DNA of 64,000 nucleotides from Microcebus murinus (taxonomy: Eukaryota > Chordata > Mammalia > Primates > Cheirogaleidae). The notes beneath the pieces are model-generated. The model worked only from the letters and a program-made list of their open reading frames with translations, ran no database searches and was not told the origin of the DNA. This document shows positions 18,134-35,000 of the stretch, one piece after another; position 1 is the first letter of the stretch, and the number at the start of each line of letters is the position of its first letter. A program made the position numbers and the translations under genes. The stretch is taken from positions 632,501-696,500 of the forward strand of contig NC_134119.1 in the NCBI RefSeq assembly GCF_040939455.1, in the 5' to 3' direction.

Positions 18134-18689
18134 AAGAACCTGTTCTTGAAATGACACAGCTGCAAACACTGGGTTTATTACCAAGGCTTTGACTAGAATG
18201 TCATTATTTTCAGATACGACCACGTAACTTTAAGGAGCCAAAAAAGCTCCCTGGAAAGAAATTGCCCTCCTACCTCGTCCATGTTTCCTCACATGGCTGT
18301 TACAGAGGGGTAAGGAATGCCAATTCCTGGCATGCCCAGAAATCTTAAAGATACTTCAAGGACTTCAAGAAGAGAGGAATTCACCCAAATCTATAGGTAG
18401 TGCAGGGAGAGGCTTTGGCTTGTTTTCATAGTCCCAAGCAGCTTTTAAAAGTCCACTGTCTCAAATGCAGTGGCTTCAAATGAAGAAAAAAAAAAAAAAG
18501 AATAAAATTATCTAAAAAAAAAAGTCCACTGTCAGATTCCTCATCGAAAGATCCAGCAAAGCAAACTTAAAAGGAGTCCATGTGGTTAATTGCTATTCTT
18601 GCTGCACTTATGTGAATAGTTAGAACAACTTTAGTATGTGTTGACTATAGACAGAAAAATTGTTCCAGAAGAAAACTGTGGTACACCTG

Positions 18690-20080
<1,391 letters not shown>

Positions 20081-21370
20081 TAAGGAAAAGGTAACACTTT
20101 CCTCCCGGCTGCGGCCTCCAGGCCAAGGGCACTGCGGGGGAGGGAGCTCCTGCAGCCCAGGCCTGTCCTGGCCAGGGCAGAGGACCCACCAGCTCTGGAC
20201 AGCACCAGGCCCTGGCTCAACACTGGGCTGTGCAACCCCAGCTGCCTCCAGAGCCAGGAAAGTCCCTCCTGCCAGCGGGGCTCCGTCCTCGGTCCTGACC
20301 CAGAGCCCTCCGCTCAGTGAAGATGGGGGCCACGCGTGGAGGGGCCCTGAGCTTCAGCTGGGCCCCCGCTTCAATACCAGCCCCCACCCACCCCTCAACC
20401 TCTGAGTGGGGCTCAGGCCACCCTCTGGATATTCCCCATCGTGGGACCATGCGAGGTGGGAAAGTGCCCTCCTCGTCCCAGCCTCAGCACTGGCCACCTG
20501 GCTGGAACTGACCCTACCCTGAGGGCAGGCGGGAGGGAGGCTGGGCTATCAGTGGCCACAAGCCACACAGATGCCTTCCGATGGACGAGTGCAGCTATTT
20601 ATAGCATAGTGGGGGTGGGGCAGCAGGCCAGGACGGCCCTCCCTTCACTGTCCCTGGCCTCCCACCAAGCCTTCATCCACCTGACTCCAGCCCCCTAAGA
20701 TGCCCCCCAACGACCTGGGTCAATGCCTGCTGGACACTCGAGGTGTGTGGACATGCATCCCAAGAGGTGATAGCCCCTGCAGAGCCCCTACCCCTGTGCC
20801 CTGTGCCAAACGCCTGGCCCGCACGCCCCAGGTGCTCCAGTGCACCTGGCAGGTGCCCACCTCTGACCTATAAGCTGGGCTACCTGTGGCAGGAGGCCCC
20901 CAGCCTCAGCCTGTGTTGGGTGCTCCCAGGGTGGGGGGTAATTACGGGAGGGCCCTGGGAGAGACAGCCCCATGACAGCCAGGAGGAATGGTCCCCTCAA
21001 GGGGCATCAGCTCCTTCCTGTTGAAAACTCCCAAACCCGAGGCCAGGGGCCCAGGCGCGTCCAGAAGCCCCACCTGGTGGCCATGGGGCGGGACCGAGTC
21101 ACTCAGAGCACCAGCCTCCCTGGTCCATCCTGAGTGGTGTCCTGTTGGTTTCCTGTCCAGCTCCAGGAATGCCTGCTGTCCCAGGCCCCCAGGAGCGGCA
21201 CGGCATGCCACCCTTCCTGGGCCAGGCCTCAGAGGTGGCCCTGCGGTGAGGAAGTTCGCTGCAGGGCCTGCCCCTCGCCAGGGAGGGAGGAGGTCAGAGG
21301 GGTTCTCAACTGCTCAGACAGACCCTGGGCCCACACAATTCACTACACACCACCGGCCGCTGCTGGCTGC
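20081..21370. other. GC-rich intergenic segment before the PPDPF 3' end
   Basis: Unique sequence with no recognised exon. A perfect MEF2-type 10-mer CTATTTATAG lies at 20595-20604. Frames were checked for PTK6 C-terminal kinase motifs and none was seen. Confidence 0.4.
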
Positions 21371-21376
21371 TTGGAG

Positions 21377-21382
21377 TTTATT
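21377..21382 (-). terminator. PPDPF polyadenylation signal
   Basis: TTTATT on the + strand is AATAAA on the minus strand, 182 nt beyond the PPDPF stop codon. That gives a 3' UTR of about 200 nt, which fits the short human transcript. Confidence 0.85.
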
Positions 21383-21563
21383 TTCCACTTGATGCGAGGC
21401 CCAGGAGTTAGGGTGTCTGGAAGCTCGGGTGTGCTGGGACAGCAGAGAGCAGGGCTTGCTGACTTCCGGTGTTGCCACCAAAGAACCCAACTTCCTTCCT
21501 GCTCTGGCAGCCTGGTCTAGGGTGGGCCGGGCCCTGCAGCCCAGCCTGGGCTGGTGGCGGCGG

Positions 21564-22157
21564 TCAGGTTGGGGGACCGGCTGTGCCGGGTGGGCTGCAG
21601 GGCTGCGTCCTCGTGGCTGCTGGGGCCAGGCCGCAGGTGGTCACGCTCCTGGAGGCCTGGGGGGCTTCCGAGCTGGGGGAGAGCATGGGTCAGAGGGTGC
21701 TTGACACCCGCCACCCCAGACCCCACGCCCACCCCCAGGAAGAGGGACTCACTGCTCCGGGGACTCCACAACCGTGGTCATGAAAGGGAGAGTAGACTTC
21801 CCGAAGAAGAAACTCGCCCACCAGTGCCCTGGGTCGGCTTTGGGCAGACCTGGGAGAAGCAAAGGGGGTCAGAACGCGGCCCGCTCCCGGGGGACGCTCC
21901 CGAGGTCGCGGGGCGCGAGGGGGGCACACTCACCCGGGGGGTGGGGGATGGCTTCCCCGGGGCCCTCGGCGCTCCCGCACGAGCTGCTGCTGGAAGCGGA
22001 GCCCAGGCGGCCTGCAGCGGAGAGGCCGGGTGAGCTGCGCGGAGCCCCCGGCCCCGCCCCCGGCCCGGAGGCAGCGCTGGGGCCCGCGCGGGGTCTACTT
22101 ACGCCGGTAGTAGTCGTGCGTGGCCACGAGCGAGCCGCCGGAGGGGATGGCCGCCAT
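21564..22157 (-). CDS. PPDPF: PPDPF, pancreatic progenitor cell differentiation and proliferation factor (4 coding exons, 112 aa)
   Basis: On the minus strand the coding exons are 22157-22103, 22011-21934, 21849-21753 and 21672-21564, with GT-AG introns throughout and TGA at 21566-21564. The protein begins MAAIPSGGSLVATHDYYRRR, continues through a serine-rich block (LGSASSSSCGSAEG), PGEAIPHPPG, and the conserved WWASFFFGKSTLPFM core (residues about 54-68), and ends TAGPPT. Human PPDPF is 114 aa by memory, and the alignment is continuous. It has no catalytic domain; in zebrafish the orthologue (exdpf) promotes exocrine pancreas development, and the mechanism is not well known. It is transcribed toward SRMS, tail to tail with the missing PTK6. 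It looks intact. Confidence 0.96.
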
Positions 22158-22900
22158 GGTCCGGCTGGGCTGGGGGGCAGCTGCGTGCGGCAGGGGAGCC
22201 CGCGGTCAGCGCCGCGCGCGGGAAGGGCGCCCCGCGGGGCCGCAACGAGCCAGGCGGGGCTCGGACCGGGGCCGCCGTAGCCGTGGGGCGCGGGCGGCTC
22301 CAACCGGCCCGAACCGGCCGCGCAGCCAGAACAAAGGCGCTTTGTGCGCGGGGCCCGGCCTGCCCAGGACCCCCGGCCGGGGAGCGCGCCCCGGGACCAG
22401 CGCGCCCACGCCCGAAAGGAGCCCCGGGCCCGCGTCCCCGCGCTCAGTCCCGCCCGCCCCCGGCCCCGCTCATCCCACCCACCCGCTGGGCGGCCCTCAC
22501 CTCGGCGGCGACCCCTTGCGGGCCTCGGCGCGCGGTGACGGGTGGCAGGGACGGGGGCGCTAGGCCACGGAGCCCATTTGCACAGGAGACCCCAAGAGCC
22601 GCTCTTGGACCCAGACGCGCGCGCGCGCGGGGTGCGCACGCGCGGACGTGCCGCCTTATATGCGCTGGGGCCTCGGCGGGTCACGGGGGCGGGGGCGCCG
22701 AGGCCTCACCCCGCCCAATTCGGCCCCGCCCCCGCCTCGGCCCGGCTCCCGCGTCCACGCCCGCCCCGCCGCGTTTGTTAGCCTGGAGGGGTTCGGGAAG
22801 CGCGTCGCGGCCTGGCATGGGCTCCGAGTGGTTAAAGAACCCCCGCCCGGGTGCCCCTCTCGGTCCGGCCCAGCCTGGCCAGCCCGTCTCTCTGCGGTCC
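22000..22900. promoter_or_regulatory. CpG island over the PPDPF promoter
   Basis: CpG is dense from the second coding exon through about 22.9 kb. A 5' untranslated exon is expected here, because the ATG at 22157 is preceded on the minus strand by a CCCCCCAG acceptor-like tract. The transcription start is probably near 22628, about 30 bp from the TATA-like box. Confidence 0.8.
22655..22662 (-). promoter_or_regulatory. TATA-like box for PPDPF
   Basis: The minus strand reads GCGCATATAAGGCGG here, a TATA box within a CpG island. Just downstream (22615-22629) is a perfect alternating CG run that will lie at or near the transcription start. Confidence 0.6.
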
Positions 22901-25114
22901 TGGCTCCGGAGGAGCCTGCTCCACTCTCACTCGGAGTGGAGGGGGCGTCTGCTCATGCGCCCTCCATCCTGACAAGGGCCCCCGCGGCGTCCCCCTGCCC
23001 CCAGCTGTGGGCACCGGGTGGTACCAAGGTGCCGTGTGCCTGGAGCACTCCAGCCCGGCCTTCCAGGTCTTCGCCGCCCGGGGAAGCTGGGCACCTCGCC
23101 CGCGCCCCGCTCGGGGCGCTGCTGCCTCTGCAACCTTCAGCCCAGTCCTTAGCCCAGCTGGCATCCTGCCGGGGGGCTGGCCTGAGTGGAAGGTGGACCA
23201 GGCGCAGAGGGAGGCTTATTTGGGTGGTTTGGCTCAGGCGCTGCTGTTTGGGGACAAGTCTCCAGTCTCCGGGCCCCACTGCTCAGAGGCCCCCTATTGG
23301 GGGTCCCCCAGACTGTCTCTGGAAGGTGCCTGGGGCCTTGTGGAAGGCCTGCCACACCCTGGCTTGTCAACCAAGAGGAGGCGCCTGGCTTCCTTCCCGG
23401 GCAGGAGTCAGCCTCCCTCTTCCTGCCGGAACCTCCCTGCTGCCTCCCTCTGCCCCAGAGAGGAAGCTGCCTGGCTGGGCTGGAAACTCGGTTTCTTTAC
23501 CCCCAGGTCCTGGCTGGGTGGTGACTTCCCCTGGATGAGAGGGTCTAGTGGGGTCCCTGGGGACAGGTAGACTTCAGGGCTTCTCGAGTCAGCCCTGGGG
23601 GTTTTGACGCCTGACCCAGTTTGCTGTTCCCAGCCGGCAGGGACAGCCGTGTGCTGGCTCTGTGCTGGGTGGTGTTTGGGAGACTGAGGGGGATGGTGCC
23701 TTCGTGGGGTGCGGGCGGCTCAGCCAGGCACAGGGAATGGTGGGTGAAGGAGGGCTGCCTTCCAGTGGAAGGGCCAGTCTGGCGGCTGGACAGGAGAAGG
23801 GGCATAGGGTTCAAGCTGCAGTCTAAGGGGGAGGGCCTGAGTGGACACCCGACACACGGTGCCCGGTGCTGTGGGCCCAGGGCCACTGAGGAGGCAGGTG
23901 GGTCAGGCTGGTTGACACCAGGAGGGTGGAACTTTTTGGCAAGACCCAGGCTTGTCTCGTGGCTGCTTGAGTCACAGGCTCTGAAGGACCAAGGCCCAGG
24001 GCTTGGCCCTCCCCTGGGCTCCTGTGCTTGTGCGGCCTCAGGGCCCCAGACGGACTGTGGCCAGCACGAGGACCTGCCAGCACAGCAGCCTTGGGGGAAG
24101 ACCTAGGGCGACAGCTAGAGCCCAGGAAGTGGGGTTAGGGCCCGAGGCCAGGGCCACCCTGTCTCAGAGGCCAGGAGCTGCCCAGCCAAATCCTGCGCAT
24201 GGCGGTTACTCGGGCAGGGGCACGGCTGGCTGGGGCGAGGGCAGGACGGAGAGTGGGGGTGTGGGAGGACAGCCAGGCCAGGTCCCCTGCAGCAGACCTG
24301 TCCCCTGGGGGCGCTGGGCAGAAACAGCTGGGCCCGGGGGGGCTGCCCTAAAGAAGGGGGCTGACTTAGGGATCCCTGGGGACGGGAGGCCTGCCTGGGC
24401 TTCTGCTGGGAGCGGCTTGGTGATCCGGGTACACCCTGGTCGGAGACGGGCAGGGCTGCGGGGCCTCTGTCCCCACCCAAACAGCCCAGCCTCGGTGAAG
24501 ACCCTCCGAGACGAGGGCCAGGTCGTTGTCCTGCCGAGTGGCCGCTGGCCAGCCCCGGCTGGTGTTGGTGCCAGGAGAACCCAGGCTCAGGAGCCACAAG
24601 GCCCGGGCTGGACCCACAGCCCCTTCCCTCGGCCACCAGCGGCTAGCTCACTTCTCCGTGGCGGCATACACAGACATTCCGCGCATGCCAGGGACCGTGA
24701 GACGCTCTGCCGCTGGCTCTGAAGGCTCAGCAGCCCACTGGGCCGGTGTGGAGGGTTGCTGGGGCCACAGGGGCCGCAGGGGCTGGGAAGAGGAGCAGGA
24801 GAGACATTGCCCCTGAGTGTCCAGCTTCAGGGAAACGGGGACACAGAAGCCAACGGGACGGGAGACTCGTCATCCGGAAGCTGTGAGGCTGAGGCTGGAC
24901 CCTAAGGGCTGCTGCAGGGAGGGAGGGAACGGCTCTGCCTCCTCCCCGCAGGTGGGGATGGTGGGGATGCTGAACCAGGTGTGTGGGGTCTCAGTGGAGG
25001 CGGTGCCTGTGTGAGGCTCACACTGTCTCGGTGCCTGGGGTGCCGTTGTCCCCTGTGCTGTGCTGTCCAGGTGTTTGGGGGCACAGTGAGGGTTCTGCCA
25101 CCACGCTGCCAGCC
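22901..25114. other. GC-rich intergenic region upstream of PPDPF
   Basis: No recognisable exon, interspersed repeat or RNA gene. The long open frames (for example on the + strand through 23.5 kb) reflect GC content and overlap in several frames. Confidence 0.4.
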
Positions 25115-26570
25115 CGTGGACCACTCACCTGCATCCTGCTCTGTGGGTTTGCCTGCTCTGGACAGTTCGTATCAGTGGACTCATGCACTGTGTGGCCTTT
25201 CGTGTTGGCCTCTGTCACTCACACAGTGTCTCCAAGGTTCATCCACATTGTAACACACTGGTGTTACACAGTGTGTTACATCAGAAATCCATTTCTTTTT
25301 TTTAATTGTTTCTGTTTTTTTTTTTTTTTTTTTTTTTTTCTGAGACAGTCTCCCTTTGTTGCCCAGGCTAGAGTGCCTTGATGTAAGCGTAGCTCACAGC
25401 AACCTCACACTCCTGGGCTCAAGTGATCCTCCTGCCTCAGCCACCCAAGTAGCTGGGACTACAGGCATGGGCCACCATGATGGCTAAGTTTTTCTATATA
25501 TTTTTAGTTGGTAATTAATTTCTTCTATCTTCAGTAGAGATGGGATCTCGCTCTTGTTCAGACTGGTTTCGAACTCCTGACCTTGAGCGATCCGCCTGCC
25601 TTGGCCTCCCAGAGTGCTAGGGTTACAGGTGTGAGCCACTGGGCCCGGCCAGAAATCCATTTCTTTTTATGGCTGAATAATATTCCATTACACGGACACA
25701 TGGCATTTTGTTTATCCACTCACGCTGCAATGGACATCAAGTTGTTCTGCCTTTTGGATGCTGTGAATGGTGCTGCTGTGAACGTTCCATGCACGAGTTT
25801 TTGTTTGAAGACCTGTCTTCAACTCTTTTGCATCTGTACCTGGGAGTGGAATTGCAGCTCACACGGTGATTCTGTGTTTAATGTATCAAGAAACTGCCAG
25901 ACTGTCTTTGACAGTGACTGGACCACTTTATATTCCCACCAGCAATGTAAGAAGTTCCAATTTCTCCACATGTTGCCAACACTTGTTATTTTCCATGTTT
26001 CTGATGATAGCCACTTTAGAAAGGGTGACATGGTATCTCATTGTTTGATGTGCGTTTTCCTAATGACCAGTGGTGCTGGGCATCTTTCTATGCTTATTGG
26101 CCATTTGTATGTCTTTTTTGGAGAACTGTTTCTTCATGCACGTTGCCTGTCTCTGAGTTGGGCTATTTGTCTTTTTATTTTTGAGTTGTAAGAGTTCTTT
26201 ATGTATTCTGAATACCAGACCCTTAGGTGATCTGATTTGCAAGTATTTTCTCCCATTCTGTGGGGCATATTTGCATTTTCTTGAGTGTCCTTTGATGCAC
26301 AAAAAGTTTTGATTTTGGTGAAGTCCACTTTATATACCTTTTCTTTTGTTGCTTGTGGTTTTAGTGTCATGTCTAAGACTTTGTTTCCAAATCCAAGATG
26401 GTGAAGATTTACACTTATGTGTTCTTCCAACAGTTTTATATTTTATGAGATCATTGCTTCATTTCTAGTTGATTTTTTACTATACGGTATGAGATAAGGG
26501 TCCAGCTTCATTCTTTTGCAGGTGGACTTATAGTTTCCCAACGCCATTTCTTTCCATATATACACTCTGA
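25115..26570 (-). mobile_element. L1 (LINE-1, old L1M-like) 3' fragment, minus strand, interrupted by an Alu
   Basis: It contains the typical reverse complement of the L1 3' part: CTCCAAGGTTCATCCACATT, GGCTGAATAATATTCCATTA, CCAATTTCTCCACATGTTG. The frames are broken by stops. An Alu at 25301-25650 sits inside with an 18-bp target-site duplication starting AGAAATCCATTT. It meets a second L1 in the opposite orientation at about 26570. Confidence 0.88.
25301..25650 (-). mobile_element. Alu SINE, minus strand, inside L1
   Basis: Poly-T, then GAGACAGTCTCCCTTTGTTG, ending GCCACTGGGCCCGGCC. The target-site duplication AGAAATCCATTTCTTTTT occurs at 25283-25300 and 25651-25668. Confidence 0.95.
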
Positions 26571-26574
26571 TTTT

Positions 26575-28319
<1,745 letters not shown>

Positions 28320-28329
28320 GGGATGGAAG

Positions 28330-29905
28330 ACTTACGCGGGACCTTCAGCAAAGGGGACGTACCAATCCGCACATGATGAGATCTTCAGCAAGGTCAGCCA
28401 CTGGGCATGTGTGAGATACAACCACCACGGGATGCCCTCGCGCCTGCCTGTCGGAATGGCTAGAGAAAAGATTCCAAACCGCCCAACAGTATCAAGTGCT
28501 GTTATGAGACGGAGCAACTGGAACTTTCCGGTGGGCGTGCACATGGCACGGCCACAGCTTTCTGTGCTCGGGGGCAGGGCGTGACTGAGGCTGCGGCTCA
28601 CCGAGGCTGGGGTGGACACCTGCAGTGTGAGGGCGCGCTGCATCTGGACACAGCCGGAGTGGAGGGATCTTCTTCTATTTTTAGGAGAAAACTTACAGTG
28701 ATGCCTACTCTGGACCCACGGAGCACAAGTTCAAACCAAGTCCCTCTGGGATCTGCAGGGGAGACGGAGACCTCGCCGGAGGGGCTGGGAACACTTTGGC
28801 TTTCCAGAGACGGCCACTGACAGCATGAGGACACGCCTGCAGTGGTTGAACCTGCTGCAAGAAGACCCATGCTCTTCAGAGAAAGAACAGAATCCAGGGT
28901 CTCTACACGATGTCCGGCGCTCAGTAAAAATCACCGGACATACAAAGAAACAGGAAAATGCAACCAATTATCGGTTGATTTCCTCCCAGGTGCAAGTTCA
29001 CCCTTCCTTGCCTGCCGGGAAAAGATGGATCTGCTTGGTGCAAGGAGAAATGCTTAAGGTAATTCCTGTTTATTGTTGTGGAACAGGCATTGAAGGGTGA
29101 ACGTTTAGCCAAGGGACAGTAAACTGATGAGTGGCATAACGCACACACCCTAGGACTCAAAACTGCTCCTGGGGTGCACACACCTGCACAGACAATAGGC
29201 ACAGAAGTGTTCACAGCAGCTTTGTTTGCAGCAGTTAAAAACGGGCGGTGGAATACTATACAGCAATGAAAATGGACAAATGCTACTGCTGTGTTTCCCC
29301 AAAAATAAGACAGGGTCTTATATTTATTTTTCCTCAAGAAGACACCCTATGGCTTATTTTCAGGAGATGTGTTGTTTTTTTTTTAAGTACGGTACAATAA
29401 TCTACATTTATTCAAATATAGTTAAGTTGTCTTATTCTGGAACATCATCATAACTCTCCAAATCCCGAATCCCATCCTGAATTTCTTGTGACTCTATTTC
29501 CTTTAGAACCATTGGCCCCAATCTCTCCTGTCGAGCACTAGAGCTCTCATGGGGCAGATGAGAAGGGCTGCTCGTCTTCTTTCCCGCTCTGCGCCAACAT
29601 GCATGGGTTGTGAAGATGCGCTGCGTAGCCACGCCCGTCACTAGAGCTTATTTTTGGGGTGGGGCTTCTATTGCACAAATCCTTAGAAATCCTGCTAGGG
29701 CTTATTTTAAGGATAGGTCTTATTTTCAGGGAAACACAGTACGTGGGACAGCTGAGACGAACCTCGCAGACGTAACAGTGTGTGGAAGCAGCCAGGGACC
29801 GGAGATGTACCGTACGTTCATCTACATAAGGGCTAAAAGCAGGCAAAAGCGATCTGCGGGGTAAGACGTCAGGACAGTGGTCACCTTGAGGGGTTCTTTG
29901 CAGTG
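28330..29905 (+). mobile_element. Second old L1 3' fragment, interrupted by other sequence and by a MITE
   Basis: Recognisable L1 pieces are at about 28340-28565 (GGAATGGCTAGAGAAAAG, GAGACGGAGCAACTGGAAC), 29150-29288 (GTGTTCACAGCAGCTTTG, GAATACTATACAGCAATG) and 29740-29905 (AGGCAAAAGCGATCTGCGG). Between 28580 and 29140 the sequence is less clear and may be another old repeat. The L1 is GC-shifted and very decayed. Confidence 0.65.
29289..29739. mobile_element. Non-autonomous DNA transposon (MITE), 451 bp with terminal inverted repeats
   Basis: The left end CTGTGTTTCCC and the right end GGGAAACACAG are perfect 11-bp inverted repeats. The inverted similarity continues to about 23 bp with two mismatches (ending AAAATAAGAC). 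Subterminal CTTATTTT motifs recur in both orientations. No transposase frame is present. TA dinucleotides lie near both ends (29284-29285 and 29740-29741), which would suit a Tc1/mariner-type element, but the left junction is not exact. It sits inside an old L1, so it is younger than that L1. Confidence 0.75.
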
Positions 29906-32193
<2,288 letters not shown>

Positions 32194-32320
32194 GGCCAGG
32201 CGCGGTGAGAGGCTGAGGCTGGAGGATCACTTGAGCCCAGGAGTTTGGGGTTGCTGTGAGCGAGGCTGAGGCCACAGCATCCTAGCCCAGGGCAACAGAG
32301 TGAGACTGTCTCAAAAAAAA
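32194..32320 (+). mobile_element. Truncated Alu, plus strand, with internal deletion
   Basis: GGCCAGGCGCGGTGAGAGGC joins the Alu 5' end directly to the right-arm segment GGCTGGAGGATCACTTGAGC, and ends in an A tail at about 32313-32320. Confidence 0.88.
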
Positions 32321-32329
32321 GTGCTCTAT

Positions 32330-32445
32330 AGGGTTCTGCCCCCATGACCCAAATCCCTCCCCAAAAGTCCCACCTCCGGACACTGTTGCATTGGCATTGA
32401 GTTTCCAGCACATGAATTTTGGGGGCCACATTCAGACCACAGCAG
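32330..32445. repeat. Old interspersed repeat fragment (family not assigned)
   Basis: The stretch with CCCATGACCCAAATCCCTCC and CATGAATTTTGGGGGCCACA is a very common mammalian repeat sequence. The same family occurs at about 49990-50300. I cannot name it with certainty. Confidence 0.6.
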
Positions 32446-34100
32446 TAGTTACTCAGTCCTGTGGTACTATTCAGTATTCATAGTTCCTTGGTACCGTTAG
32501 TGTGTATTATTTAGCAATATCACCTAACTTAGCATCATCACCTGTGTGTCCAGACATGGGGTTGCCGGGCCCAGGGCCCTGCCGGGCAGCACAGCTGCCA
32601 GCAGACTGAGGGCATCCTGGCAACAGGAGACCCTTTGCAGGAACCACCTGACACCCTTCCCCAGGGTCAGTGCACAGGTGCTTCAGGGAGGACACGATTT
32701 CCCTGTCGGCACACGCCCCAGCCATGTGGAGCCTCTGCCCGGGGCCTCCCGGCTGACTGCCCTGGGCAAGCCGGGAGTGCTCAGACTGTCATGAGGAGGG
32801 GTGTCTGATAAGACCCTCCCAGCAGCAGGCAGCCCAGGTCCTGGGTACTGGTGGTCCCTTGGAAGTAGTGGGGGTCCCCTTTGACCCACTCTGGCCTGGG
32901 CCAGCCAGGGCTGCTGCAAGCGAGCCTCCTGCAGGCGAGGCCTGACCTCCAGGCTCCAGGCTTCGAGGGAGGCATTAAATACAGAGACCAGCTGGGGGGT
33001 TATTTTTAATTCCTGGCTCCTGTTTGATGGTATCAGCACGCAGAGCAGAGTGCTGGTCACCTGGGAGGCCACACTCCCTCCCACTGTGGCCCTGACCTGG
33101 AGTGTGGAGCCCCTCCCCGAACCCCTCTCCATGGCTGGGGAGAACACTTGGCTCCCAACTCCTGCTCTGGGTCCCCATCTTCCTCCCTCCTCACACCTGC
33201 TGGCCGGGCATCGTCCCCGTGGAAGGGCCAGACTGGGGCCTCCGGACCCAGTGGACGCTGACAGGATAGCGGGGCTGAGAGGACAGGCACGCACCTCTGA
33301 GGTGGCCCCCGCACCTAGAAGACCCTGTCACTTGGGGAGCATGCAAACACTTGGGTGAGAGGACAGGATTGGGGTCCTGGGAGGAAGTCTTGACCTCAGC
33401 CCTCACTCCCGCAAGCCGGCCACAGCCCTCCTTGCACCTGTTGTGTTCATTGCCTGCGTCTGCCTGGGGCCCTCAGGGACCCCTGCTTTCTACAGAATGG
33501 GGCCTGCCTATGGCTTGGCACTGAGACTCAGAGGGCCGGAGCGTGGGGGCTCTGCTGGGGGAGGCTGTGGGGTTGGGCCTGGGTCTGCCTGGACCGGACT
33601 TATCCCCTGCTGGTGCTGCTTTCCCGGGGTGTGCCACCGAGGAGTGCACAGCAGGGTGCCCCTGGCAGGTCCCCACGGGCTCTGGGCGTGGACTTCGGGC
33701 ACTCCCTGCACTGGGGACCGCTGGAAAAGGTTCTGTCCAGGCCCACAGAGGGAGGGAGGTTCTGGGCTGGGTCCCCAGACTGGGCCTGTGGTGGTGGCTG
33801 GGTGGACGGGAACGCGGTGCAGGAGCACCCTCAGAGCCCAGCAGCTTCCTTTGTTCACGGGCATTGGCCAGGGCAGGCCTCAAGGGGCAGTGGCAGGGCA
33901 GACCAGGGGTGGGCCCAGGCCCTGGACCCCAGGCTCCCCCTGCCCGGGTCACCACCTGCTCCTGGGGCTACGATCCCTCCTTCCCTGCCCCCAGTTGCCA
34001 GCTTCCTGTCCTGGGTTTTTACCCCAGCCCCTGGGACCTCTTTTTATGTGGACAGCGTCTCTCCAGCCAGTGTGTCGGAGGAGCCTCTGTTACCCTCACT
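32446..34100. other. EEF1A2 upstream region
   Basis: Non-coding GC-rich sequence. It contains an E-box/MEF2 pair at 32989-33009 and otherwise no recognised element. Confidence 0.4.
32989..33009. promoter_or_regulatory. E-box and MEF2 site pair
   Basis: CAGCTG at 32989-32994 is followed 5 bp later by TTATTTTTAA at 33000-33009, a perfect YTAWWWWTAR MEF2 consensus. This pairing is typical of muscle enhancers. It is about 1.5 kb upstream of EEF1A2, which is expressed in skeletal muscle, heart and neurons. Function is inferred. Confidence 0.35.
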
Positions 34101-34149
34101 CCCGTCCCCTGTTGCGTCTCTCCCATCCTCTCCCCATCTCTGTCCCTCC

Positions 34150-35000
34150 CTGCCTCGCGACTCCCTCTCCCTGCCCCCAGCTCTCCGCCCCCGCCCGCCG
34201 TCGCCGCCTGTTTTCCTCTCCCTGCCTGCGCCCCCCGCGCGTCTTTGTGGCCCGCTCCCCCGCTGCCTCCCGCGCCGCTGTCGCGCCTGCCCGCGCGCGT
34301 CCGTGGGTCCGCGGGCCCTGCACGCCTCGCGTGCCTCGCGTCCCCGCCCCCGGCCCCGCCCGCTCCCCCGCGGTACCGCATTGCCGTAGTGCAGGGGCGC
34401 AGTGCATTGCGCCCGCACCGTCAATAGGCGGACCCCCTCCTGGAGAGATAAAACCGCCGGCGCCGGCGCCGCCAGTCCCTCTGGCTGAGACCTCGGCTCC
34501 GGGTAAGGACGCTCGGCCTTGGGGTCCGCGCCCCCGGCCCCAGCTTTCCACAGAGGGTTCCCTCCCGGGCTCCGGTCCTGGGGGCAGAGCGGGCCGCCGA
34601 GCGCCTGGCGCGGCTGCGCTGCGAGGCTGGAGCATCGGCCGCCCCCCGCGCGCGCGCCCCGGACCTGCGCCGGGTCGGTCCCCGCGGGCACCGGGGCTGG
34701 GGAGGGGGCGCCGCGGCGCTTGTTTACGCGGCGGCGGCGGCGGGGGCCGGATCGCGGCCGGTGGCGGTCACCCTGCAGCTGTGACCTTGGGGCCGCCGGG
34801 GCCTGTGCGGTAGGGGCCCGGCAGTTAGCGCTGCAGGCTGAAGGGGGTCGGGCCTCGGGGGTGCCCGGGCGATGTGCCGGAGGAGGGCGGGGGAGGTGGT
34901 GAGATCTGGGGGTCCCTCGCCACCCCAGGGTGCGCATTCTGCGCTTTCCTCCGCGGCCCCCGTCGCCGCCTCCTGTGCTGCGTGGGTTTCTCCACCGACC
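34150..35000 (+). promoter_or_regulatory. EEF1A2 CpG-island promoter and 5' untranslated exon 1
   Basis: CpG density is very high here. A TATA-like GAGATAAAACC lies at 34444-34454. The likely first exon, ending ...GAGACCTCGGCTCCGG at 34502, is followed by a strong donor GTAAGG at 34503, so transcription probably starts near 34475. The 5' UTR resumes at 35756 after the CCCACAG acceptor. Confidence 0.8.

Noticed and set aside
20595..20604. MEF2-type CTATTTATAG between the retroelement island and PPDPF
   Set aside because: A perfect match to the consensus, but one such site is expected by chance and there is no muscle gene beside it.
25583..26191. 202-codon + strand frame
   Set aside because: It reads antisense through an old L1 fragment.
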